Source of the DNA: Austropuccinia psidii
Taxonomy: Eukaryota; Basidiomycota; Pucciniomycetes; Pucciniales; Sphaerophragmiaceae
Length of the DNA: 64,000 nt
Assembly: GCA_023105745.1 (NCBI GenBank)
Contig: JALGQZ010000007.1
Span: 2,711,592 to 2,775,591 of the forward strand
Reading direction: 5' to 3'
In this document: positions 30,635 to 39,761 of the stretch, piece by piece
Layout of the letters: each line of letters begins with the position of its first letter
Position numbering within the stretch: the stretch's first letter is position 1
Notes under the pieces: generated by a model
Told to the model about the DNA's origin: nothing
Database searches by the model: none
Seen by the model: only the letters and a program-made list of their open reading frames with translations
Position numbers and translations under genes: made by a program

Positions 30635-33430
30635 TCATTGATGAGACTCTTTTGTCCTCATGGAGGCTCTTGATCCTTTCAAATAAGAATATTGATCTGA
30701 AGCATCATCCAGTTTTACCCATTGGTCTTTGTCTGGTGGTTCATTCCTTCTCTCTATTAAATAATCCCTATTTGAATATCTTTTTATTTGATTGGGGTTG
30801 TCAGTTTCAAAGTAGAACTTTCTTTGTTTGTCTTGCCCAATTATAAAGTAACTCTCTAGGGAATTATGTATGCTTATGCCATAGATTCTATGGTACTCTG
30901 TACCCATTAAGAATCCATCAAACTTAGCATTTTCAAGTACCACAAACTCAATGTTTAATCTGAGGTTTCCCATTTTGTGTGGTATTATAATTATTTTTTG
31001 GATTATTCCAAGTGACTTCATTTCGCCTGCAGCACTTTTAAAGCTTCTTGCTTTTGTTAAAAGTATCTCTGCATTCCACATTGGAAAGTGTCTGTCCAAG
31101 TATTCTTTGGCTACTACTGAGCAATTTGCTCCTGTGTTGAAAATCAAAGGATGCTTTTTATTTTCAATGTACACATCAAGTTTTGATTTTGCTCCATGAA
31201 TAAAGGCCATAACAGTTTTGGGTACTTCCAAATACTCTTTAGCATCAATGGTTCTGCCACTTCTGTCTTCACCATTTTTGGGTTGAATGAGTTCTGGTTT
31301 CACAGAGTTTCCTAGGACTGATTCTGTTTTCTCATCCTCATACTCTAATAAATATTGTTCAATAGGCTCTGATCCACTGTCTGAATCCTGTCTTAGCCCA
31401 TTTCCCATGCTGTCAGAGTCAGATTTGTACTCCATGTGTTCTTCCACTGACTCTTCCTCTATTGCAAATATTTTCTTTTTTCCCTTGGGAAAATTATTTG
31501 CATAGTGGTCAGGTGATCCACAGTTATGGCATGTGTTCCTTCTCCTTGGTGCTTCTTCACCATTAGTAGGTTTGAGGTCTTTTTCCATGAGTATCTTTGG
31601 TTTTTCTCTGATATCATGTGACCTATAGGGTGAACTACTGCCAATTGATGTCTTTTTTCTGACATCTTGTATGACATTTGCTATGTCATCAATGCTGCTT
31701 ATTTTGCTGCATCTGCACTTTACTGCATGTTCTAACTCTCCTGGAAGTTTTGTCAGAATCTTATGATTTCTCATCTCTATTGTCATGTTTGGATCAATAG
31801 ATTTGAGTCTTTTGGTTTGTTTAAGACACCATTCATAAGGGTCTTTTTCTGTAGAGTATCTGTCACTCTCAAAAGAGATGGTTTTTTGCCAAATCCAATT
31901 ACCATTGCTGTACTTTTGTATTATTTGGTTTCTCCACCATGGCCAGCTTTTCCTACCATGTATCTCTTTCATTTCAGTGTACCATATATTTGCATGCCCT
32001 CTGAATGCAGTGTTGAGTCTTGTGGTGATCCAGTAGTCTGGTATCTTTGGGACATCAACAAAAAGTCCATTAATATAATCAATAAGCTCCATATGATCAT
32101 ATTCTCCAATTCCTGAGAATTTAGGCCAATTTACCACTTCAGGTAATTGCTTCAATGCTTGTTTCTCAGAGTAACTGAGGTTCTCACCATCTTGGTAAAT
32201 AGACTCAGACCTTAACTTTGGATCCTGGGATGCAGGAGCTTGGTTTTCTGATTCTTCCTCTTTTACTTTGGTGAGTGGTTTATCATCTTGAGCTGTTTGA
32301 GGGAAGAAATTATCTTTTTTTCCCTCCTTTTTATAGAGAAAATCCACTTCTTTTTCCAGGCTTTGCTGTTGATATTGGATATTTCTTAAATCTCTTCTCA
32401 CAGCTTGTTGTTCCTCTAATATTGAGTTCAACTGTCTGTTTGTATTTTCAAATTCTGCCCAAATTCTGGATAGATTTGTGTTCAAGTCTTTGATGACTGT
32501 TGTTTGGAAGGAATTTTCTTCCTTGATTGTTTTCATTTCTGAAGTCACTTCTTGAACATGATCATATGTCCAATCCATGAATTTACCCATGTTGGACCAT
32601 ATGAAACTACTACCTCTGGACTCTGTGGTTTCAAATTTTTGAGGGGGTATTTTATCATCAATAGGCATAAGCTGAGGATCAATTGATTCTGAGCTAACAC
32701 TATTTGTAGGTACAGTGTCTTTTAGGATTTGTGTTCCTCTTGGACTCATTTTATTCATTGTTTCATCAAAGGATCTGATTCTATCTTCTCCTTTCTGAAA
32801 GAATTCTTGTTTCCTACTAGGGCTCCATGTCCTCTGCTGGAAACTAGCAGGGATGACTGGAGAGTCCTGGAAATATTGTCCTTTTGATTTCAAGTCCTGT
32901 AGCTGTTGGACTGATGTGGGAAAGATGGAATTTCTTCTTCCATGCCTTGGTGTTCCTGAATCAGATTGGGCTCTTCCATATGCCAAGAATTCTCTATGGC
33001 TTGGGTTTCTGTCTGATTCCTTCTGATTCAAGTCTCTTCTGAGAGTATGAAATGGCTGTTGAGATTCCAACTTTTCATTTCTTCCAGAACCTTTTGGCAA
33101 GTAATAAGATTTACTCATATTTTTTGCCTCATTATTCCAATTTCCTCCCATAATACTTTCATGGTGAAGGTTTTGTTGTCCATACTCCATGTGAACAAGT
33201 CTTTCAGGAGTAGATGCATATGAGTTATTTTTTCTGCATCTGTCCAATTCTTTTGTTGGACTTGGCTGAACTTGGTTTGGGGTGGAACTTTGGGCAGGAG
33301 TTTCCTGATAATAAGTCCCTTCATGGCTATTTGATCCAGAAGGTGGTGGTCTTCTCCCTCTATTTCTTCTTTGCCATATTTCTGGCTGATTTCTTGGGTA
33401 TCCAAGATCTCTGAGGAATGGAGGTGTCAT
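30635..33430 (-). CDS. Gag-protease-chromodomain fusion protein of element E (polymerase deleted)
   Basis: About 931 uninterrupted residues; I take the ATG at 33430 (MTPPFLRDLG), which aligns with the D start, rather than the upstream TTG. Order, counted on the longer open frame: a basic Pro/Gln-rich N-terminus, a coiled coil at about 290-370, a capsid core at 430-600, a zinc knuckle [14 protein letters not shown] at 639-652 (last Cys is Phe), and a protease active site FNTGANCS at about 769-776 (D has IDTGASCS, so the catalytic Asp is Asn). Homology then jumps near residue 885 to a partial chromodomain (PPDKDQWV) and the SHQ end. About 3 kb of RT-RNaseH-integrase coding is missing with the frame preserved. 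The protein may still assemble or bind RNA; a working protease is unlikely. Confidence 0.88.
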   Translation of the reverse strand: MTPPFLRDLGYPRNQPEIWQRRNRGRRPPPSGSNSHEGTYYQETPAQSSTPNQVQPSPTKELDRCRKNNSYASTPERLVHMEYGQQNLHHESIMGGNWNNEAKNMSKSYYLPKGSGRNEKLESQQPFHTLRRDLNQKESDRNPSHREFLAYGRAQSDSGTPRHGRRNSIFPTSVQQLQDLKSKGQYFQDSPVIPASFQQRTWSPSRKQEFFQKGEDRIRSFDETMNKMSPRGTQILKDTVPTNSVSSESIDPQLMPIDDKIPPQKFETTESRGSSFIWSNMGKFMDWTYDHVQEVTSEMKTIKEENSFQTTVIKDLNTNLSRIWAEFENTNRQLNSILEEQQAVRRDLRNIQYQQQSLEKEVDFLYKKEGKKDNFFPQTAQDDKPLTKVKEEESENQAPASQDPKLRSESIYQDGENLSYSEKQALKQLPEVVNWPKFSGIGEYDHMELIDYINGLFVDVPKIPDYWITTRLNTAFRGHANIWYTEMKEIHGRKSWPWWRNQIIQKYSNGNWIWQKTISFESDRYSTEKDPYEWCLKQTKRLKSIDPNMTIEMRNHKILTKLPGELEHAVKCRCSKISSIDDIANVIQDVRKKTSIGSSSPYRSHDIREKPKILMEKDLKPTNGEEAPRRRNTCHNCGSPDHYANNFPKGKKKIFAIEEESVEEHMEYKSDSDSMGNGLRQDSDSGSEPIEQYLLEYEDEKTESVLGNSVKPELIQPKNGEDRSGRTIDAKEYLEVPKTVMAFIHGAKSKLDVYIENKKHPLIFNTGANCSVVAKEYLDRHFPMWNAEILLTKARSFKSAAGEMKSLGIIQKIIIIPHKMGNLRLNIEFVVLENAKFDGFLMGTEYHRIYGISIHNSLESYFIIGQDKQRKFYFETDNPNQIKRYSNRDYLIERRNEPPDKDQWVKLDDASDQYSYLKGSRASMRTKESHQ

Positions 33431-33485
33431 GTTAAAAAATGACAAAAGACAAAAAATACTGTATTTTTCAAGGTTTTTTTTTTAC
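33411..33485 (-). other. Candidate 75-bp intron of element E holding the Gag start codon
   Basis: The minus strand reads TTTTAAAG|GTAAAAAA ... TTTTTAACATGACACC ... ATTCCTCAG|AGATC. The sites match those of the D intron (AAAG|GTAAAT ... CTTCTTAG|AGATC), and again the Gag ATG lies just upstream of the acceptor. Confidence 0.6.
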
Positions 33486-33625
33486 CTTTAAAAGGCCCTT
33501 GGACAGATTTCTGCTTTATACTCTTTGGCAATTTGCTTGGGAGTTGGTACTGCCTCCTTGTCTTTGAGGCTTGGTACAGATGAATTTCACTGTGATTTTG
33601 TCTCAAATGGAATGTATTTTTTCCA
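33486..33625 (-). other. Leader exon remnant of element E
   Basis: Begins after TTTTCTTTCAAG|TGGAAAA, homologous to the D acceptor TTCTGAATAG|TGGAAAA, and ends at the AAAG|GT donor. It is shorter than the D exon (140 versus 312 nt) and its frame is broken. The GCAAATTGCCAAAGAGTATA block is shared with D. Confidence 0.55.
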
Positions 33626-33879
33626 CTTGAAAGAAAATGGAGAAGGTTTGTAATTCAATTTGAATAAACAAAATTTTCAATTCCTTACTGTTATTTCTTC
33701 TGATTTTGGTTTGATATTTGAGTTTTAATTATTTTTTATTTTTTGAATAAATAACAGTTTTGTTTGACTTATTTTCATAAGTAAAGTATTTAATATTAAA
33801 AGTTATATTATTAAACTTGAATATTATTGATAAGTTATTCACTTATTGAAATGGAAAAATCAACTGTTAATAGTTCAAT

Positions 33880-35480
33880 TTCCAATTTTTCTTTCTTTAG
33901 AGGAAAGAAAAGGGTCTATATCTTAATTATACAATAATTTTGTTGTATAATTAAGTTTTCTTTTGTTGTTATTTGATTATTTATCAAATAAAACAGATTT
34001 CAATCAATTTCCTCCTCAGTTTAAGAAAGAACAGATTGTATTAAATAATATTGATCTTCAATATTAAAGAATTAGAATAATAATGAACTTATCACTCAAA
34101 TATTTATTGCTGGTTTCCCAATAAATATTTTAATTCAAACTAAGTTTTACACAATTTGGTAAAAAATAATTATATTTTTATTGAAATCTACTATTTTTAT
34201 ATGAAAATAAGTTTGAGAAGTTAATAATAATTACTTATTATTATCAATTTTCGTGGTAAATTGATAATAATGACTTATTATTATTGAGATTTTTTTTTGA
34301 TTATTTATCAAAAAAACAAATTTTAATCAATTTTTCCTCAACTTGAGTAAAAAAAAGATCTTTTTCAATAATATTCAATTTGAATATTAAAGAATTGAAA
34401 TAATAAAATTATTATCTCAATATTTATTGTTGATTTACGATAAATATTATGATTTAAATTAATTTTTACACAATTTGGTAAAAATTAATTATACTTTCTA
34501 TTTAAATACACTATTTGTATATAAAAATAAGTTTGAGCAGCTAATAATAACTACTTATTATTATCAATTTTCGTGGTAAATTGATAATAATGACTTATTA
34601 TTATTAAGATTTTTTTTTTTTGATTATTTATCAAAAATAAAAGAAATTTTAATCAATTTTTCCTCAACTTGAGTAAAAAAAAGATCTTCTTCAATAATAT
34701 TCAATTAGAATATTAAAGAATTGAAATAATAATAAAATTATTATTTAAATATTTATTGTTGGTTTACAATAAATATTATGATTTGAATTAATTTTACACA
34801 ATTTGGTAAAAATTAATTATACTTTCTATTTAAATATACTATTTGTATATAAAAATAAGTTTGAGAAGTTAATAATAATTACTTATTATTATTAAAATTG
34901 ATGAATTTTTCCTCAACTTGAGTAGAAAGATTCTTCTTCAATAATATTCAATTTGAATATTAAAGAATTGAAATAATAATAAAATTATTATTTAAATATC
35001 TATTGTTGGTTTACAATAAATATTATGATTTAAATTAATTTTACACAATTTGGTAAAAATTAATTATACTTTCTATTTAAATATACTATTTGTATATAAA
35101 AATAAGTTTGAGAAGTTAATAATAATTACTTATTATTATCAATTTTCGTGGTAAATTGATAATAATGACGTATTATTATTGAGATTTGTTTTTGATTATT
35201 TATCAAAAAAAGAAATTTTAATCAATTTTTCCTCAACTTGAGTAAAAAAAGATTTTCTTCAATAATATTCAATTTGAATATTAAAGAATTGAAATAATAA
35301 AATTATTATTTCAATATTTATTGTTGATTTACAATAAATATTATGATTTAAATTAATTTTTACACAATTTGGTAAAAAATAATGTTTTTTTATTTAAATA
35401 TACTGTTTGTATATAAAAATAACTTTTAAAAATTAATAATAATTATTTATTATTATTAATTTTTGTGAAAATTGCAATAT
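33880..35480. repeat. Leader tandem repeat of element E, about five units of roughly 320 bp
   Basis: Units are anchored by TTTTTCCTCAACTTGAGTA near 34016 (degenerate), 34331, 34660, 34906 and 35226, and share TTACACAATTTGGTAAAAA and AATTTTCGTGGTAAATTGATAATAA. One unit is shortened to about 245 bp. The repeat is extremely AT-rich and lies between the PBS and the leader exon, so it would be part of the genomic RNA leader. Confidence 0.8.
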
Positions 35481-35712
35481 AAAGCTTTGAAGAGTATAAA
35501 TACTCAAAAATAAAATAAAATATATTACTTAATATATTTTGATAAAATACAATATATAAAAAATATATATTATATTTTTATAATATAAGAGATGAAAATT
35601 AGTTAAAAAATGAAAAAACTCGAAATTGTACTTACTTTTATAGTAAAAAACCTTCAAAAATAGTGAAAATGATCCAAAAATCGCCAAAATAGGTCCAGAA
35701 TAGGTTAAAACA

Positions 35713-35730
35713 ACGGCCAGGCCCCCAAAA
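35713..35730 (-). promoter_or_regulatory. Primer-binding-site-like motif of element E
   Basis: The minus strand after ...CCTGACA reads TTTTGGGGGCCTGGCCGT, nearly identical to the D motif at 38541-38560. Confidence 0.6.
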
Positions 35731-37038
35731 TGTCAGGGTGAGTCTATGTAGTAGCTTAAAAATAGTAAATACAAGCTAGCACTATGACTGTGACACACAC
35801 AAAATAAATGAAAATTAAGTCTTCAGGTCCTACTGCTATGTGGTAACAGTGGTGATGAGTCTATTGAGGACCTGGGTTGCAATGCTCTAATATCTTTGAC
35901 TGTAAAGAAACACTACAATAATTAATTATTTTAATTATATCAATATAATCCTAAGAGTACTACTGGTATAAGACAGTTTTACTACGTAAGGATGTTAATT
36001 CATGATAAGATGAGTCTTTTCCAGTGAGGAAAGACCTGCTTTTATCTCCTCTGAGGACTGTGAAAGACTGGTAGGCTCTTCACACGTCTACAGAGTGAAG
36101 ATTTTCACTCTGGAGGCTGGGTTGTGGTTCTGTACCATCAATTCTGACGTCAGCATAGTCAGAATTGTGGTTTTTGGACCACAAATGATCATTCTGGATC
36201 AATACAGGGTGAAAAAACTCTTCACAGGCCACGTCAGCACCATTGTGACGTGTCCAGAGTGTCTGGATGACTAATATTAGTCATTCTGGGCGGGTTTAAG
36301 CTTTAAACAACCATTATTTTAAGTATCAAGCCAGTACTGGTTGGTACAGGTTTGGTACAGGCCAGTATTGGTCAAAATACTTCCAACCAAGATATCTCAG
36401 TCAGTTTTTGAGATATCAAGAAACCAAGAGCACAGAATTGAAGGGCTTAATGAGCTCTTCAATTTGGTATGCTTCATGTTTACCCTTCTTGCAAATAGCA
36501 AAAGTTATAAGGGTTTTAAGTTTTTGGATGTAATTTTGTACATCAGTATGAGGCTTCAAAAACTTCCATGCTAGATATCTTCTTCAATTTGGAAGATATC
36601 TGTATTCTGATGATACAGTTTTGTAGGGCTTGATTAGCTCTACAGTTTGGTATATTACACTGTACAGTTGTATGAGTGTATGCCAAAAATACAGGGGTTT
36701 GTTTATTTTCTGGTTTTCAGAATATCTGTATTTTGGTTATTAAACCTTTGAACCAAGATCCCTCAGTCAATTTAAGAGATACAGAGGTCTAAGGTGTCTC
36801 AAATTAAAGCTCTTGTTGATATCTTTAATTTGGTTATACTTTGTACAGTTTTGTACAAGCCCTCTTTGACTTTCAGGGGGACTTGGTTTTGAAAATAAGG
36901 TTATATGGTATCTCCAGTTGTAGTGGTGTTACAACAACATGGATGATATCATTGTGTAGCTCTCTATGTGAGCTTTAAGAAAAATAACAATTCTGGTGGG
37001 GTTCCCATTAAATATACATAAGTTAGATTAGAGGCCAG
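35731..37038 (-). repeat. 5' LTR of element E, first part (interrupted by element D)
   Basis: Near-identical to 29114-30420. It stops at AGAGGCCAG; the uninterrupted copy at about 30411 reads AGAGGCCAGAATAAG, so D inserted here, duplicating GCCAG. It continues at 47135. Confidence 0.92.
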
Positions 37039-38119
37039 TGTCAGCCTGTGACTCAAAACAGAGCACTAGCATGACATCCAACATACCATAAATAATGGTA
37101 TGACAAGTATTGAACAAACATAGTCAATACAGGTAATAATTAAGAGAAAACAATCCTCTTACATTAAACACCAACCTTATCCAAACAGAATAAGGAAACC
37201 TAGAGGAAAATAAATAAGTCAAAACCCTTATTTTCACCTCTCATATAACTTATGCATATTTAAGTTATCCTATACCAAAATGGTATTTTTCTTAAAGCTC
37301 ACATAAAGAGCTACACAATGATATCATCCATGTTGTTGTAACACCACTACAACTGGAGATACCATATAACCTCATTTTCAAAACCAAGTCCCCCTGAAAG
37401 TCAAAGAGGGCTTGTACAAAACTGTACAAAAGTATAGCCAAATTAAAGATCTCAACAAGAGCTTTAATTTGAGATACCTTAGACCTCTGTATCTCTTAAA
37501 TTGACTGAGGGATCTTGGTTCAAAGGTTTAATAACCAAAATACAGATATTCTGAAAATAAGAAAATAAACAAACCCCTGTATCTTTGGCATACACTCATA
37601 CAACTGTACAGTGTCATATACCAAACTGTAGGGCTCATCAAGCCCTACAAAACTGTATCATCAGAATACAGATATCTTCCAAACTGAAGAAGATATCTGG
37701 TATGGAAGTTTTTGAAGCCTCATACTGATGTACAAAAATACATCCAAAAACTTAAAACCCTTATAACTTTTGCTATATTGAAGAAGGGTAAACATGAAGC
37801 ATACAAAATTGAAGAGCTCATTAAGCCCTTCAATTCTGTGCCCTTAGTTTCTTGATATCTCAAAAACTGACCAAGATATCTTGGTTGGAAGAATTTTGGC
37901 CAATACTGGCCTGTACCAAACCTGTACCAACCAGTACAAGTCTTAATACTCTAAATAATGGTTGTTCAAAGCTTAAACCCGCCCAGAATGACTAGTATTG
38001 GTCATACAAACACCAGAACAACGTCATCCAAGTGCTGACGTGGCAGGTGAAAAGTTTTTTCATCCTGTATTGATCCAGAATGATCATTTGTGGTCCCAAA
38101 ACCACAATTCTGCCTCTAC

Positions 38120-38127
38120 TGACGTCA
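38120..38127 (+). promoter_or_regulatory. CRE-like palindrome TGACGTCA in the D LTR
   Basis: A perfect TGACGTCA about 100 bp upstream of the TATA box, flanked by further TGACG cores (38036, 38183). E LTRs carry the same motif (TCTGACGTCAGC). bZIP/ATF-type factors bind this sequence in fungi; binding here is inferred. Confidence 0.5.
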
Positions 38128-38223
38128 GAATTGAGGATCCAGAACCACAGACTGGCCAATGGAGTGAAAATTTTCACTCCTCTGACGTGTGAAGAGTAAA
38201 TAACTCTTGACAGTCTTGAAAGA

Positions 38224-38232
38224 TATAAAAAG
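38224..38232 (+). promoter_or_regulatory. TATA box of the D 5' LTR
   Basis: TATAAAAAG, repeated identically at 46813-46821 in the 3' LTR. Transcription would start some 30 nt downstream. Confidence 0.6.
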
Positions 38233-38543
38233 AAGGGTTTTTGCCTTCAAAAATCCTCATCTTATCTTTTTATTATATATTCTTACGTGACAAGACTGTT
38301 AATCATCAGTAGTGTCCTTAGAATACTTAAAGATATAATTAAATATAATTATTGTAGTGTCTCTTTACAGTCAAAGATATTAGAACATTGCAACCCAGGT
38401 CCTCAATAGACTCATCACCACTGTTACCACGTAGCAGTAGGACCTGAAGATTTTTTTTTATTACTTATTTTGACGTGTCACAGTCATAGTACTAGCTTGT
38501 ATTTACTGTTTTTAAGCTTCTACATAGACTCACCCTGAAAATT

Positions 38544-38560
38544 TGGGGGCCTGGCCGTGG
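38544..38560 (+). promoter_or_regulatory. Primer-binding-site-like motif of element D
   Basis: TGGGGGCCTGGCCGTGG lies 3 nt after the LTR end. The TGG start would pair with a tRNA CCA end. It is shared with E and, with changes, A and B. Confidence 0.6.
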
Positions 38561-39368
38561 TTATTCAACCTTATTGGACGTATTTTGAACTGAATTAGGC
38601 GTAAAATTCAGCTATTTAAAAGGTATTTCACTACAAGTGAGTAAAATTTTTATTTTATTATCATTTTTTTTTATACAATTCTTTTTTTTTTACCCCAAAA
38701 ATATATATTATAAAATATTTTTGTTGAGAATAAGAGTACATATCCTCTTTATTTTTTTTATTGCAATAAATTCCACGAAATTTCATAATAATACATCTGT
38801 ATTATTTAAATTTGAATATAAATAATAATATACAAACAGTATATTATTTATTTTACTATTATTTTTCACCAAAGTGCGTGAAAATTAATATATAAACATT
38901 TATTAATTAATAATTAATAAATATAAAATAATAAAATAATTTTTTATTATTTTACAAGGAATATTTTAATTAAATATTTCCTTTAAAACAAGATATCACT
39001 CAAATTGACGTGAAAACTTGTAATTACTTGATATTTAACTAATATCAAAGTCTTATAATAAATATTATTTATAATATTTATAATAAAAAATCAAATTTAT
39101 TATAATTTAATAAATTTGACGTGTTTACACAAAAACAAAATAATATCCAAGTGAATCATTCACAAAACACTTGGATATTACAGTTTTTTCACTTATAAAA
39201 CATAAGTGAAAAACTCAAAACTGTTATTTTTCAAACAAAAAACATATAAAAACAATAAAAAACATAAAAACACTTAAAAATTTCGAAAAATAACAGTAGA
39301 ATTGAATATAATCATTTTGTTTTATCATAAAATACTGATATACAATCTGAAATATCTTTTCTGAATAG
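38561..39368 (+). other. ATG-free AT-rich leader of element D with a candidate 732-bp intron
   Basis: No ORF and no ATG on the sense strand. A strong donor CAA|GTGAGTAAA at 38637 and an acceptor TTTTCTGAATAG at 39368 would define an intron. The acceptor is conserved in E (TTTTCTTTCAAG|TGGAAAA) and, in style, in A and B. The donor is less certain. Confidence 0.5.
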
Positions 39369-39680
39369 TGGAAAAGGACTACATTCCATTAGAAACCCAG
39401 TCACAAGGAAACCCATCTGTGACAGCCTCAGAAGACAGAGAGGCGCTGCCAAACACCAAGGGCAAGCAGAAAAGACACAGTGAAGTGACAATCAACTCAA
39501 AAGATTGGACACCAGTAGCTGTGCCAAGGGCCAAAAAACCCAGAAAAGCTCCAACAAAACCAGTTGGATCACCAAAACAAGTTGAGAAACAGAAAATCAC
39601 TGTTATCAACCCAGTTGTAAACTCCAAAGGCAAATTGCCAAAGAGTATAGATCATAAATTTGTACAAGGGCCTGCCAAAG
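39369..39680 (+). other. Leader coding exon of element D (no Met)
   Basis: A 312-nt open stretch, Lys/Pro/Thr-rich (DYIPLETQSQGNPSVTASED ... AVPRAKKPRKAPTKPVGSPK), bounded by an acceptor and a donor. There is no ATG in any of the three frames. Its frame joins exactly with the overlapping ORF at 39762 after splicing ([14 protein letters not shown]). Translation would need an upstream or non-AUG start; otherwise it is untranslated leader. Exons of the same position exist in A and B. Confidence 0.5.
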
Positions 39681-39761
39681 GTAAATAAACCTTGAAAAAT
39701 ACAACAGTTTTTATTGTCTGTCATTTTTTAACATTGTTAACATGACACCTCCACTTCTTAG
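39681..39761 (+). other. Candidate 81-bp intron of element D containing the Gag-Pol start codon
   Basis: Donor CCAAAG|GTAAAT, a branch-like TTAAC at about 39737, acceptor CCACTTCTTAG|AGATC. The Gag-Pol ATG is at 39742-39744, inside the intron, so unspliced RNA would make Gag-Pol while spliced RNA would not. The same arrangement is in E. Confidence 0.6.

Larger units (their letters stand above)
37039..38540 (+). repeat. 5' LTR of element D
   Basis: TGTCAGCCTGTGACTC ... CACCCTGAAA. U3 contains TGACG at 38036, a full TGACGTCA at 38120-38127 and TGACGT at 38183, just upstream of a TATA box at 38224. There is no ATG on the sense strand from the TATA box to the LTR end. Small ORFs within the LTR (e.g. 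37998-38192) are present in both LTRs and are not genes. Confidence 0.95.

Noticed and set aside
37998..38192. 64-residue ORF, also present at 46587-46781
   Set aside because: Inside the D LTR U3 in both copies, with no support as a gene.
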